A DNA stretch of 64,000 nt from Parus major (lineage: Eukaryota; Chordata; Aves; Passeriformes; Paridae), in NCBI RefSeq assembly GCF_001522545.3, contig NC_031770.1, forward strand, positions 34,907,866 through 34,971,865, given 5' to 3'. Position numbers and translations under genes: made by a program. The notes beneath the pieces are model-generated. The model had not been told where the DNA came from. It searched no databases and was given only the letters and a program-made list of their open reading frames with translations. Shown piece by piece: positions 1 through 13,629 of this stretch (position 1 is the first letter of the stretch; every line of letters begins with the position of its first letter).

Positions 1-3000
1 ATGTAACTGAAGTAACATTTAGAAAGTGTGATGTTTGCAGGCTGCTTTCCACTCAGACAGATTTGGTGTTTGACCACACTTCCGTGAAGCACGTTTTCCA
101 TGTGTTGAACTGGAGTGGTGCTTGCTGCAATTTGTGACTCTGTTGTACTTCCCTACTGGGCATCCTGCTGAAGAGTGGTGTGCTGCTTTCTTTGTAGCTG
201 CAGTCAGGCACTTTGAGCCAGCAGTTAGAGCACTGCCAGGAAGGGGTCACCTGCTGTCATCAGGGCTGCAGTCACCGTGCTTTGAGGCTGGCAGTCTACC
301 CTGTTATTCACTCACCTTGCATTCCACCTGTCCAGTCAATTTCTCCCTTTGGTTGCAGAGGTATTACAGGGGACCCGTGTTCAAAGCTTCATTAAAGTCA
401 AGGTAAATGACATCCACTGCTTTCCCCTCATCCACCAAACCAGTCTTTTTGTTGTAGACAGTGATGAGGTGTAATTCCAACAATGGTGGCCATTCTGAAT
501 CACTTATTTCATGTACCCAGAAGTAGCTTCCACAGTGACTAGTTCCATATTATTCTTCTGTATGCAAGAATTCTGTAAGTCCATTTTACCCTTAGATGTC
601 TCTAACTTTCTCAGTCCTGATATAGTCCTTAATCCTCATGAAAGTGCAGTGGCAGAGAGCCAGGAAGGCTGAAAATAGACCTTATCAGTAAAGGCTGAGG
701 CAGTGGAGGCATAGAGTAAATCAGCCTTCCCCATATATTTTTACTGCTAGATATTCCTTCCATTAGGTAGCTGCTCTTGATTTCCTTAATCTTCTTTTTG
801 CTGTCATTGTAGCCTTCAGAAATCCCTGTGGTTCTTACCCCCACTACCAGTTTCAAGTAAAGCTTTGGTTTTCTTAACGTCATCTTGGCGTGTCTGAGAA
901 ATTGTCTCTGAGTAGCTCAACTCCACATACACTTTATTTTCAGTTTATATAAATTACTCAGGAAGTGTTTGGGGAAGGTTGGGTTTACTTAAACTGTTCA
1001 TGGACTTTAGTTATTGCATACTGAATATATGAGCTGGTCTACACTGTAGACTGAGAAAAACTTGACCCTTTTCTACAAGGACAGCAAATTTTAATAAATA
1101 TTTGCAGCAGTGGGGTTAGCTATCTTTCAGGTACACAACAAGAAGGAAAGAGGCTTTTTCTAAAACTCAGGATTAAAATTTCAGTGAAAAGCATTATTGT
1201 AGTCTGTCTTGGCTCCCAAGATATTATGATACATTGTCTTCCTTGATGACATTGTACAGAGAAAAATATTAAAGCTTGAAGTACGCTTAAGAGCTCTAGA
1301 ATGGCAGCATTTGATAAATTTTATCAATAAAACAAACAAAAGGCCAGATGATGAGCATTTGGGAGTTACTTAGTACCAGTCCTAATTTAATTGCTTTTGG
1401 CATTGACAAGAAATTTGTCCTATGCCAGTATATGTGAAAATCTGTAAAAGAAAATGCCAATAGTTGCCTATAAGTTTAAGTGTCTTTTCATGCTTTTCTA
1501 GTAAATTAAAGCATTCAGAAAGTTCTAATAATTGTTTTGAACAGAAAATGTGCTATACATGATGAAGGCAAGCAAGATAGTGATGTTGTGCCTGGATGTG
1601 TGACTAATAAACACCACAGGGCAGGGCAGCACTTCCCACAGTCAGTTGCTCAGCAAAAGGTTCAGATTAAAGCATTTTTGTGAGGCCTCTCCCGTGGAGA
1701 TTTACCACCTCGTGTGCCCACTTGAGGGAAGAATTCTGTGCTTTTTAGCTCTTCTTCCCTTTGATTTTTTGCACTGACTTGGTGATCTGTAGTCTCCTCG
1801 TTGTTTTCATAGGCTATAATTTGCTGCAACAATTCTTCATACTTCAAGAAGATGATGGGAGCTGTATAGGTGGTTCATGAGTCATATAATGTTAAGCAAG
1901 ATAGGAAAGAAGGGTGGCAAAAACAGTGAGTTTGTTTTTATAATGTTGGTGATTATTCACTTTGCTCTTCAGGAATGCTGAGTAATTAACGCTTGCTTAA
2001 CACAGACTTATTAATATAATAAAGCAGGACTTCAATTGCACCAGAAGCTGAAATAGAGGTATTGGAGAGCAGCATAAGTATAATAAAGGGCAAATGCTAG
2101 ATGCTGGAATGTTGAATGCTGGTGTACCAGCATACTGGGATACTGTGTCGTGTTAAAAGAGTAGATTTTTGTATTGCAATCAGTTCTGGAAGTGGTAGGA
2201 GATGTATTAATGCTTCCACATGATTGAGTTGTGCAAGAAGTAAAGCATATCATATGTGTCCAGTGAAACCAGGAGTTACTGACCATGCTGCTTATATTTT
2301 TGGAGGGAGGCAAAAGAGAAAGAAACTTGAAACCATTATGGAGGGGAGGGGAGACTAAAAACTGATTATATAATGAACAATGTAATGGATGAAATTCTGT
2401 TGGGATACAGCTGGAAGGGCATACTGTAATTAGGTCATCTGATGACCTGGAATAAAAGATCTTCCCTGAACCTCTGCTTTAAGTCAAGGTTTTCATCTTC
2501 CTTCACTAGTTTTTCCTCTTTCCCAATATATATACATGGCATCTATTCATATTGAGATTTCATAAATAGGCATTTTAGGTCTGGTAAATTGTAATTGTTA
2601 CTTCACATATCTTCTACATTTTATAATCAGTCTCTTGTAGCAATCTCTGCACAGAGAAGTAAATGAAGGTTTTTGCAGTTTCAGAGCTCCCTGTTTTTAA
2701 AGCAAGCATGTTTCAATGTGTTTATCAGTCATATTTTTAGGATGTGAAAGAACAGTTTATGCCGTTTAAAACATTCTGGCTTGGCCTGTAGCATAATCAG
2801 ATCTAGCAGTAGCTTACAGGAAAATAACATTCTGGAAACTGCATCATTCAAGGAAATCTGGCACTTTATTTTTACTATATCCTTAAAATTTAGTTTTTCA
2901 TGCAATTGCATTGCTCATTAATTATAAATTCCTACTTCTCTGATTTCTTAAGAAGAGCTCTTAAGATTTTAATTGAGAGTTCATCATCTTAAAATCATAC

Positions 3001-3419
3001 TCCAATTCTTAGTTTCTAAATTTTTGGAAGAATATTTATTAATGGAAGGAGAAATATTTTCAGCACCAAGTTGGAACATTTTTGAGAGGACAAGCCAAGA
3101 CACAATGGAGAAAATGCTTAATACTCATTTTAAGGATTCTTTTGTTAAGTTGCAAATTGTGTCAGGCTTAACCTTGTGCTGCAGTGCAAATATGGAGAGT
3201 ATAGTGTTGCCTGTAGCAGGTTTAACTCTGAAATAGTAGAAATTAATGAAACCCAGGCACCTGCTTCTTGGATATTACTCTAAAAGAAGGGGAGTTCTTA
3301 TATTTGGAGTAGTAGTTCCAGTGGGGTTATTAATTATGCCTCATCTCCTACATAATTTTAGTTGGTAGAATTCAGCATACTCTCAGGTATTTTGGCATTT
3401 TCCAACACGAGATTCTTGT

Positions 3420-3475
3420 ATCTTAAGCCAGAAGATACCATCCAGTCTGACCTATAGTTTAAAATGGCAACTGTA
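3420..3475. repeat. Possible ancient CR1-like fragment
   Basis: The phrase 'AGCCAGAAGATACCATCCAG' followed by 'TCTGACCTATAG' resembles a sequence common in sauropsid CR1-like repeats. Only about 40 bp match from memory, so this is a weak call. Confidence 0.25.
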
Positions 3476-4608
3476 ATTGTACCTAGTGAAACTTAATTGA
3501 AGAGATTAATAGCAAGATTACTAATATGCAATAACCAGTGAAAATACTCAGATGCAGTACACACCATAAACCATAGAACTCTTTCTGATTCTTCCCCAAA
3601 AGCTTTTATATTGAAATCCAGGCATTCCTTACTCTAAGATAAAAATGGGCATGCATTCATGCTAATTGTTTTCAGATTCTATAATAAAAGCAAGCGTGTT
3701 GGATAAAAAAAATTGCATGTATGTAACATCAAAACTTAAGCTCTTAATAATTTTAACATTTTGGAAAGAGAAGTAAAGATCCTTTTTTATACTCGCTGTA
3801 ATGGATTTTCTGGTTTGGATGCTTTGAGATAGAATTGTCCTGTACCATGCTTACATTAAGTCTCCAAAATACTAAGTTTTCAGTTTAAAAACAGGTTATG
3901 TAAGAGTACAAAATATTAAGTCAGACTGCACACCACAAGATCTCACATCTGCTTGGTGAAATGCTAACATTAACGGTTTAGAATCAGATCTCTTCTGTCT
4001 TGCAGTGCTTTGCTTTCCAACCAGGCAGTTTTCACAGGCTTTCTGATTCATGGTAAGCCTTTCCAAATCCCCCCCTAGACCTTGAGAAGATCCCACTGTC
4101 TTTTCCACATCTGGTTTGTTCACCTGTTACGTGCCTTCTCGGGGATCTCCTGTGCACTGGGATCCTGAGCTTCCTGTGTTTCTGCCTGTCTGCTGCCTCA
4201 TCCTGAGACTGTGGCAGCTTCCCCAGGCTGGGTATAGTCAGCTGCCTTCAGCAAAAGGGAAGCTTTGTCTTTCATAGGATCTCACCTGAAAGAGTTCAAC
4301 ACACTGGACACAGCAAACAGGCAATCTTCTTCATGGTTCCTCACCAAATACTGAGTGTTTAATTGAAGAATAACACACTGAGTACTGCAAGTGTTCCCCT
4401 GAGTGAGCAGAGAAATGCCCTGGGAATACCCCTGCACATTCTGAGATACCTGACTTTAATACAGAAGGAGCATGGCTGTGTTACTGAGCACTTGACAGGT
4501 TAATCCATTGTCTCTCCTTTCTGATGTGTCTATATGGGAACCTGGCAGAATTCCCCAGCAACCACAGTCTGCCTTGGGTTGCTGCAGTGGCCCCACAGTG
4601 CTGCAGCT

Positions 4609-4648
4609 TATGGTTCACCACAGGGTAGTTGCTTTGTGGTGAACCATA
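4609..4648. repeat. Perfect 14-bp hairpin
   Basis: TATGGTTCACCACA (4609-4622), a 12-nt loop, then TGTGGTGAACCATA (4635-4648) pair perfectly. A G.T and a C-G pair could extend the stem by two. It lies in unique intron sequence; flanking bases do not continue the inverted repeat. Confidence 0.95.
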
Positions 4649-5906
4649 GGAAGTCTGGCTTGAGACCATTGCCAGCTGCTGTTTCCAATGCTGGTACAGC
4701 TCCAGAGGCAGGAGAAAGGCAAGGTTCCACAAATAGTAAGGCCAAGGAAATGACATGAATCTAAAAATCAGTTATCTCAAATAAACCACATATTTTTCCA
4801 TAGCGATTTTTCACTAAGGCTTTGTAATAATAACCCATTCCCAAGTGTTGTATTCCTGGAGGACATTTTACTGCCACAAGGAATTAGCATGTTCAGCCAA
4901 AGCTTGAACTTTCTCTGTGATTATTAAATATGAGATGGAGTTCCTACCACTTTCTCCTATGCTGAGGACTTCAGATCTTTTTTTGAGGCGTAGTCAACTG
5001 TTCTGGTCTCCTGCCCTGTCATCTATCACACTGTTTAAGAGTGCATACTTACCAGGTGGTTTGTGTTGAAAGCTTAATTTTATTGAAATTTAGCTGATGT
5101 GACTGGACTGGATTCATGATTTACAGAAGATAACAATTTTAATATTACATCATCAGCATAGTCTTGTGCTGTAGTCATATGCTCATGAATAGTTCTTTCA
5201 CTTTTTTTACCTACAGTATGTGTTAAAAAACACTATTTATTTGTTGCTGTAATCAAGTATAGCAGTTAGCTTGATAGATGTAGCTAGCAATAAAGTCAGG
5301 CTGTATTTGATTGTGTGTTTTGAGGTGGTGTTGTTTTTTTGATTTTTAAAAGGGCGTTGACATAATGTAAGCCAGGATGAGCATCTCAAATTACATTAAG
5401 GGTTATATAGATTAAAAACAAACAGATTTTCTGTTCAGCTTATATAGAAAGTGAGCACAGGATACCAACCAATGTGTAACTGCAAAGAATCAGTGGAAAT
5501 CTGGTCAGCATGAAGGCTGTCATTGGAAGTGTAGCAGTGTCAAGATTTGTATTTGGTATCTTAGCAAGAGCTTAGTAAGGATCTAGGGATAATGGGAATG
5601 TGGGACCTTTTAGTAATCTGAAGGTGGCAGATGCACTTTTTGTCACAGTAATCATTTGCCCTTCAGCCTTGCTATTTGTTATCTTTCTTTTCTGTTTTTT
5701 CTTAGTTTATGGTTACAGTGAGACAGAAGTAATATATTTGAATAATTATGCTACTTGAATATTCATTACTTGATTATTAAGCAGGTAATTTTAAAATATA
5801 GATTGCTTTTGCATGGCAGTGAGCCAAGCCTTGCCTTAGGTATTGGTGTTAGATGTGCATTGTGCATTCTTCTTGTTTTCGTTTTGATTTGCTCTTAGCA
5901 CATAGC

Positions 5907-5922
5907 TTTTTTTTTTTTTTTT
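5907..5922 (+). repeat. T16 homopolymer
   Basis: Sixteen consecutive T in intron. Confidence 0.95.
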
Positions 5923-6444
5923 AATCAGTTCAAGAACCTTACTAATGATAACCAGCTTGTGCTCTTAGGAAAAGATTCCTGTATTTGTTTGTAACTTTTC
6001 TAGAATTGGAAAAGTTCATTCTACCTTCTGCAGTGTGTTTAGTGTATAAAGAGAAGTGTTATGGTTATTTTTATTATAATTTTATAGCAGTAGAAAAGAT
6101 CCCATTGAATGGGGCACATATGTATATTTTAAAGATGAAGGAGTAAAAGATCTAGAACGTGCAAGCTAAAACTTAGGTGGGAAAATCATTAATGTTAAGG
6201 CTGGTAAAGCTTTAAATAAGTATTTTTCCTATCACTTGTAGTTTTAAAGTCAAGCTCTGGGTATCTTTCTAAAAAGATTCATAGGCTTAATTGGAGACAA
6301 TAGCTGCTTTTTTGTTTGTTTTGGTGGAGTGGTATGTGAATATTACAGAAGTCAACTTATATAATACTGATTCTTCCACTTGGTATTGAAATAATTTGGG
6401 GATGCATGTGTATGAATGACTACAAAATTTATTTGAATGAAGTG

Positions 6445-7615
6445 TAAAGCAAGAGAGTAATTAATGGTCCACTCTTGTGAAGACAAAGTCATCTGTTCTA
6501 GTCAGCATGGATTCACATGGGTGAAGTCATGCTTGACCTGCTCAATAACCTTCCATAATGATATGACTGGCTTGGTAGGCAAGAGGAGAATAGCAGACAG
6601 TTGCCTACCTTGGCTTCATAAGGCTTTTGGCACTGCTTACAGTAATATCTCATAGAGAAGCTGATGAAATATGGGCTTGATGAGCAGACAGTGAGGTAAA
6701 AACTGGCTGAGTGACCAGGTCCACAGAGTGGTGGTCAGTAGTTCAAAACCTAGATGGAGTCAGGCAGCTAGTGGTGTACCCAGGAGTACTGGAACCAGCT
6801 CTGCTGAACATCTTCATCAATGATTTGGATGATGGGGAAAATCTGTTGATGATACAGAACTGGGTGGACTGGCTGGTACACCAGAGGGTCATGCTGCCAT
6901 CCATAAGGACCCTAACAGCCTGGAGAAATGGGTTGGCAGATAAACAAGGTGAGGAGTGCCAAGTCCTGTGCCTGAAGAGGAAAAACCCCAGACAGCATCA
7001 GTGTATGCTGGGGGCTGCCCAGCTGGAAAGCAGCTTGGCAGAAAAGACTCTGGCTGTCTGGGTGAGCATGGGGCCAGCTCTGAGCCCTTGCAGCAAAGAA
7101 GGCTGATGGTATCTTGGGTCTGCATTAGAGTGTTGCCACCAGGTGAAGGGAGGTGATCCTTCCCCATTACTCAAGCCTCATGCAGCTGTACCCGGAGTAC
7201 TGTGTCCAGCTCGGGGCTTCCCGAGAGCGCTGTGGCCTAGCAGGGAGTGTCCATCCAAGAGAACAAAGATGATTAGTGACTAGAGCATGACTCCCATGAT
7301 AAGAGGCTTGAGAAAGCTGGGACTGCTCTGCTTGTAGAAGAGGAGGCTCAGGAGAGGTCTCTACAATTAATACCTGAAGGAGTGCTGTGTAGTAGACAGA
7401 GCCAGGCTCTTTCTAGTGGTGGCCAGAGGCAATAGTTACACACTGAACACAGGAGGTTCCCTCTGAACATCAGGGAACAGTTTTTCATTGTGAGAGTGGC
7501 CAACTGCTGGCAAAGGTTAAACCAAAGTCTTTATCCTTGGAGATACACAGAAGCCATCTAGATGTGATCCTGGGCAGCTTGCTCAGGTTAGCCCTGCATG
7601 AGTGGATTTGGACCT
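6445..7615 (+). mobile_element. CR1-type LINE, 5'-truncated and decayed
   Basis: This is an old chicken-repeat-1 (CR1) non-LTR retrotransposon copy covering the end of the reverse-transcriptase ORF and the 3' UTR. The conceptual translation shows degraded CR1 RT signatures: FINDLDDG near 6811, then a C-terminal block with CQVLCL, KNPRQHQ and AAQLESSLAEK at about 6957-7050. The 3' UTR follows, with the typical order: a GAAGAGGAGGCTCAGGAG-like motif, 'AGCCAGGCTCTTT', 'ACACAGGAGGTTCC' and 'ATCCTGGGCAGC'. Frames are broken by stops and indels, so the element is dead. It lies in sense orientation to CRIM1. The 131-codon ORF at 6711-7106 is a fragment of it, not a host gene. Confidence 0.9.
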
Positions 7616-10244
7616 TGTATATTTCTTTCTTCCTGATTTAAATAAAATAATACAACTGACTTTGTCCTATGGAAGAAAAAATTATTAAAACCAAAAAGGC
7701 TGCTTGCAAGGGCTTTTATGCTCTCTTCCACACAACTGTGAACTTCAGCATAGGTCTTCAAGGAAGAGGATGAGTAATATATCTATTGCTTAGCTTAAAA
7801 AATGCAGTGTTTACTGCAGGGAAAATTTTCTAGGGTAGGTATGTAAGACAGGAAGGCACTGGCTGGATCAGAGTGTTCTTTCCTTTGAAGAGAGAAACTA
7901 ATCATGATTGTCAGTACAGCTTTTAAAATAAAGCCTTAAGGGTTTTGCTTCTTTGAAAGAATTGTAGATCAGTAGAAGGTAACATCCAATTCAGAAATTC
8001 TGGTAATCGTGAACTAAATATTTGACTATTTGAATTTAATATTTTAGTATGCTTCCATCTTAGTATCTTCAAGGGTTGTATTATGTAAAAATATTAAAGC
8101 TGCATTCTACAATAAATTATTGCTTTAATAGTTGTGTTACAATGCCAAAATATTGCAAGAAAATTACCATTTTCCAAATAACTTTAATGTATTTTTTGAA
8201 AGGTTATTGCAATCTCTTGCCCTAAAACCTTGGATGAGAAACATGCAATTATAATTCCTTAGAGTGTGACTTATGTGACTATGAAAATAAATTTTCATAC
8301 TATTACCATTCAGATTTGGAAGAAAATTGACTCTTGGTAGTGTGTCTCCGTGTATACAATATCCAGATTTGAATTTCATAGTTCAATTGAGACATTATTT
8401 TCTTGTTTTGGAACTGTAGAAGTAACCATGAAGTCATGAGAAATACAGTCCTCAAAATGTTTGAAAATACAGATGGGTATTTTCTCTGCTTGTATCTTTT
8501 GGGGGAGGAAGAAGTCCAACAAATCTTGACATCCAAAATTAATTTTTCCAAGAAAGTTTATTGCAAGTAAATATGAAGTAACAGCAAGAGCTTTTTTGTT
8601 GTACTGCTTTTGGGGTTCTGTACCTCTCTCCCTGCTGCTTTTCAAGAGTGTCCTACTTTGCCTCAGCAATCTTTTGGTGTTTTTCTGGTTCACCGAAAGT
8701 GCCACAGATTTTAGCATTTTAACAGGGTCAAAATCCTGTCTTGCACTGTAGACTAAATCTTAATTTTCTGTTATTATAGTGATAGCTGCTTTAAATTCAA
8801 GTTCATGAAAGATACTGTCAAGTTTTTTAGACTGTTCTCTACTTCCCCATTAAGTGCTTAATCATTTAATTCATGGAGCTAATTAAAAGCTAAGAAAGTA
8901 TTGTAAAACTACAGTATTCTTATTTTTCAAAATGCTTTTCATGTCATGCTGAGTTCTTGCAGTAAGAGAACTTCAGCAGGACAAAAAGAATGTTTCATTG
9001 TGTGAGAAGTACCTTAGACACCTTGTTTCTGAACTTGCATCTCTAAAGCCTCCTTGAGGAAGGTGTGAAAATCAAGTTGTGCTTGCTCACTTTTTTTCGT
9101 TTGCTGCTTGCACTATAACCTTAAAGGATGTCCTGAAGTGATCATCTGCCACTAGTCTGTATTACACTATTTGGAGGTTGACAAAACTTCTTCACTTGGT
9201 GAGGGCACTTGAACTTACTTCTATGCCTGAAATAAAAGGCCTTCAAAAAGCTGCCCTATAGAAGAGCCATAAAGAGTTTAAAGCTGTCCCTTCAACTAGC
9301 AATTGCAGCAGTTTAAACTACCTGATACCTAATGGTGAGCACTTCCAGCATGGAGAGTCTCTCCTCCACTGGCTGAACAGCTCCTCTCAGCCCTCTTCCA
9401 GTTGTCTGTCCAGATCAGCCTCTTCTGACCCCTCCTGCAATGTCCCCTCTACACTGCAGCTCTTTCCTTCTCCCATACACATCTGTACATGCCACAATCA
9501 AAGTTCATGAATAAAAAAATATATCTTCTCTTGCTACTTGTAGTTTTATTAAAACAGTCTCTTTTATAGCAGACTACGGTGCCTAGCAGCACTGCAGCAT
9601 TTCTTTTAGCCTTGGTATGGTTATTAGCATATAAACATAAATTTGGTGTAAAAATTACTCGTAATACTAAAAACATGAGCAACTGATTAAACTGTTCCTT
9701 TCTAGAGTTCTTTGTCCTTGCATCATAATATATTTTACCGTGTCTCTATTCAAAGAAAAGCCCAGAAAACCTATACATATATAGTGATACATCTGTTCTT
9801 CGAAAGAGTTGAAGATTTTACTGGGCTATTTTGATTAGGATAGTTTCTGGTAGGTGTAATTGTGATATATTCTGCACTTTTTTATTTTATCAAAAGTATG
9901 GATTTGTTGCATTGTGGCTAACAGGGAAGGTGGGGAAAATGATCCAGGTCACCAAAGGTCTGAAATGCCTTTGCAGATATCCAGACTTGTCCGTAGCATT
10001 ATGTCAGGATGGGGAAATTGGGTTGCTAGTTCAGATACTTCAGCTGGATGCCCCAAGTTGAGCATGTCTAGGTGATACAAAGCTCCTTGTCTTCGTTAGA
10101 AAAGCTTGTGCTGTGTTTTATGTTTTTCTGCCTCTTTTTGCATCTTCCACACCTGCACTAGGCAAAGAAAGATGCATGGTATGTAATTAACAGCTAAACA
10201 TATGGTGACTGCCAACTATTCTAAAAGGCAAAAGAGTATTGAAT

Positions 10245-10344
10245 TAAAAAAAACCAAAACAAAACTGACAACAAACAAAAAAATCCTCCAAACCCCTCAC
10301 CCACCCCATCCCTCCAAAAAATCATCCCAAACCCAACAACAAAG
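10245..10344 (+). repeat. A/C-rich low-complexity tract
   Basis: About 100 bp almost free of G and T on this strand (runs of A, CCAAAC, CACCC). It creates a chance Lys/Pro-rich ORF and is not coding. Confidence 0.9.
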
Positions 10345-12413
10345 AAATCACCTTTTCTACTTTACTGTCTCTCAGGTAATGACAATAATCAGATACTGAA
10401 TTTATTCTTCCTTATCCTTACCTTTTAAGAGTTTATTTTCCTGTATTTCAAACTCTGTCCTTATTTGACTGGAATTGGCAACCTGTTTAAAACCTCTCAG
10501 GTAGAGGTGCTAGCAGTTGCATAAGCTTGAAAAATTCAAATAAAAAAGTATGAACTTGCTTTTAGCACTGGCAAGATATGCCAGTATTGCTTCTCTTATC
10601 TCTTTTTCCTTGAAGAAATCCAAGTTGACATTGCTGAAATGTGATGTTTTTTCTCCTTAATAGAAAATACTAGTGCTGAAATACAAATAGTTCTGGGTTA
10701 AAGGGCTAAGTTTGCCAGTTAGAAGCAACCAAAATATGATTTCAATGAGAAATGATAAAAAGCGTTAGTTGCAATTTCTAATGATGAAATGTAATCTAAA
10801 CCAGAGGCTTTTAATGCTACCTTATTTTGTTGTTTTCTGAGGGATTTGATTTTTTTTCACCTCTATATAATCTTTCAACATAAAGTGCTTTTTATTTTAA
10901 AACTTTAAACAATATGGCACTTGTGGTTTGGTTTCAGGGAAAACCAGGCATGTGCATCTGAAATGTGTGTGAAATCGAGAGCTCAAGGGCAGTGTGCTGA
11001 ATGGGCTTGCAGATCTAATGACTGGGTGGCAAACAATATAAACAGGCCATTTTAAGACTTTTTTTTTTTGGAATGGAATAGGCCAATGCTGCTTAAAAAA
11101 AACCCAAACAAGTTATATTAAAAATCTTTTATCTTGACATTTCCAAAAAGTGAACAGTTTCCATTTGCAAAAGAAAGTAACCTGCTGTGAACTATCCAGA
11201 CCTGAAGAAAAGGTTGTGAGTCTGTAGTAGGTAAGTGCATTGGTCTCTGGAGAGCATGAAGCACATATTTACCCCTGTTCCCAGGGTTATATTGGGGCAA
11301 ACCTCTGCAGATGAAAGTGCAGGATTAATGCAGCAAGTAGACAAAATAAGAGAAAATTAGCAAAAATCAAGTAAATTGGAGAAAAAATATTTAACAAGCA
11401 TTAGTACTAAACCAAAATAAACCTGATAAATTGCAGCGAAGAAAACCTGACTTTTGCTCAGAAGTTCTTTTTAGATATATGAAGTAAAATTGCTCAGACT
11501 ATTGCTCAGACTACTTCAAGGTAGGAAAGACAGATGAACCTTCTGCTCTAGAAAGGTTGAAATGAGCCTTTTGAAGTGAAGGCTGAATCCAAGGTGCTTG
11601 TTGCACCTGTCAGTCTGTTTCACGTTCACCTTTTTTGGTGATAGTGTGAGCAGATCTCAAAAGGAGTACTCCCAGGCACTTGAGAAACACTCCAGCCAGA
11701 GTGCTGCAAGCCCAGCTGCTTGCAGATGTACCAGGACTCCTGCCTGGAAGAGGAAATTGCCACTTCCAGAGGGCAATTGTTTTTCTGGAATAGGTTAGGC
11801 ATTGTACAGTTACAAGTGCCTTCATTCTGCCTCCTGTTTCTCTCGTTTTTAACAATTGCCTGTTTGTTGGATATGAAAGATAAGTAATTTAAAAGATTAA
11901 TTGGTTTCATAACTGAATTTGCATTCCAGGGATTCTGGAATTGCAGGAAGCTATTCATGCAAAAAATGCCTTTGTGTTAGTTCTAAATAGCTCTATAAAT
12001 GTGAGACCTTATTGGTTTTATGACTGTAGCCTTTAAACAAATAACTCATCTGTCTTCAACATGATTAATTATTTTAAACATTTAGGGTGAGAGTGATTGT
12101 CAAAGTTGATTAAGATGTTTTATCTGATATTTTTTCAATACAGGATTTACAATTCAATTAAGATGTTGCTAGCCAGCTGTCTTTTACATGGAAGAAAATA
12201 TTCTCTTTGTATCCTTGTTTAATTAACAGTAGTAATAGGTAATAGATCCATTGAAGGCTTACATTATAGCCCAGACAAAAAAAGATTAGTAGTTGAGTTC
12301 ATAATTTTTTGTGTTTAAACCAAATGTTATAAACAAACTCATAAATTCCTCATCATTTAGCTTATATGAACAATTTCATCTCTTTTTTTATTAATATTGA
12401 TAGATCTCAAGGC

Positions 12414-12458
12414 CCACACTGGGATACCCACTATGCTGTAGTGGGTATCACTTTGTGG
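12414..12458. repeat. Hairpin with 11-bp perfect stem and outer 5-bp stem
   Basis: GATACCCACTA (12423-12433), loop TGCTG, then TAGTGGGTATC (12439-12449) are perfectly complementary. After a symmetric 4x4 internal loop, CCACA (12414-12418) pairs with TGTGG (12454-12458). Confidence 0.95.
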
Positions 12459-13004
12459 TGCAGTGTAATCCTCTATAATTCTCTTCTGATGTAATAACAA
12501 TTTGGAAACTGGGGAGGGGAAATATTTATATAAACAAATACCATTTGCATTTCCCCCAAGTCCTAGCTTTTTGCAGATAGAGCATGTGTACTTTTATTTT
12601 GGTTTTGCCCTAGATGACAATAAGTAATTACGAAGACATCACTGTTTTGCTGTAGATTCACATGTGTGTGGAATTGTTAGTACATGGAATGCTGATTTAA
12701 TTTACTGGACACAGGTTTCTCATAGTTTCTTCTAATTAGCTTGTATTTCTTGTTCATAAAGTTAGTTTGTATGCAAACTGAATTTCTCATATAGCTGTTT
12801 ATAGTCAGATTGTTTCCGGGAATTTCTTTGGCATAAAACCTTCCATTTTATTCAACACTAGACAACAGTTGCTAAGCTTGGGATATACAATTTGATTTCC
12901 TTTCAAGTTTCAAATATATTTCCTTAGAATTTAGAATCCAGTGAGCTTTACCTATCTCGTCTTCCTGAAATTCAGTTTTACATTTTGTTCCGTTTTGTTT
13001 GTAG

Positions 13005-13105
13005 GTGCTCTCCCCACTTTCCTGGTTGCACAGTGGGACTTTTCCCACTGCTGCTGATGCCCAGATGGTCTCCTTGCGGGAGGAGCAGCCTCAGCCGTTC
13101 TGTGG
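13005..13105 (+). other. Splice-site-flanked candidate cryptic exon
   Basis: A T-rich tract ending TTTTGTTTGTAG is followed by 101 nt of GC-richer sequence and a strong donor, TGG|GTGAGT. Two of three frames are open across it. Its length is not a multiple of three, and it encodes nothing similar to CRIM1. Insertion between the expected upstream exon and 39994 would break the reading frame. It could be a poison exon, a non-coding exon, or coincidence. Confidence 0.25.
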
Positions 13106-13629
13106 GTGAGTAGAGGCCATTGGGATGGAGGCCTGGACAGTAGTGCCTCTCCTCCTACTTGCCCCTATTCTCTTCTTGCCAGGCAACCTGTGAATTCCTC
13201 TCAAACTCTACCTATTTGGCACGCAGCATTTGCACCTCCCTCCAGTTTACAGGCGTGGTGGAGGAGGTCTTTTTACAAAAGTTTTTATCTGGAGAAAAAC
13301 TCTTAATAGCCTGCCAGTCATGTGGCAGTTCCTGGTTAGTTAGTTAATTGCAGTGAGAAAGAAGCATCCATTCCCATGGGCCTCTCAGTGTCTGTGATTC
13401 CTTCCATCAGAAATCTTGGTCACAAAGCTGGAAGACCATCTAGTGTTACAGGTTATGGCTTCAACATATTCTGGTGCTTTCTCTGTTTCTTCTTCATCAA
13501 TCTGTCACTGATGAAATCTGGCGTCCTGCTTTATTAGTAGGAATTCGTGGAGACATGCAGGACTGCTACATAGCAGTGGGTGTGGAAAGAATGAACAAAA
13601 CTTTATATTTCTTTTAGCTTGGTTTGTTG

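Noticed and set aside
6711..7106. A 131-codon ORF as a host gene
   Set aside because: Its sequence is a remnant of the CR1 reverse transcriptase.
9330..9480. C/T-rich segment that might be an exon or repeat
   Set aside because: No open frame of note, no clear splice sites and no repeat family recognised.
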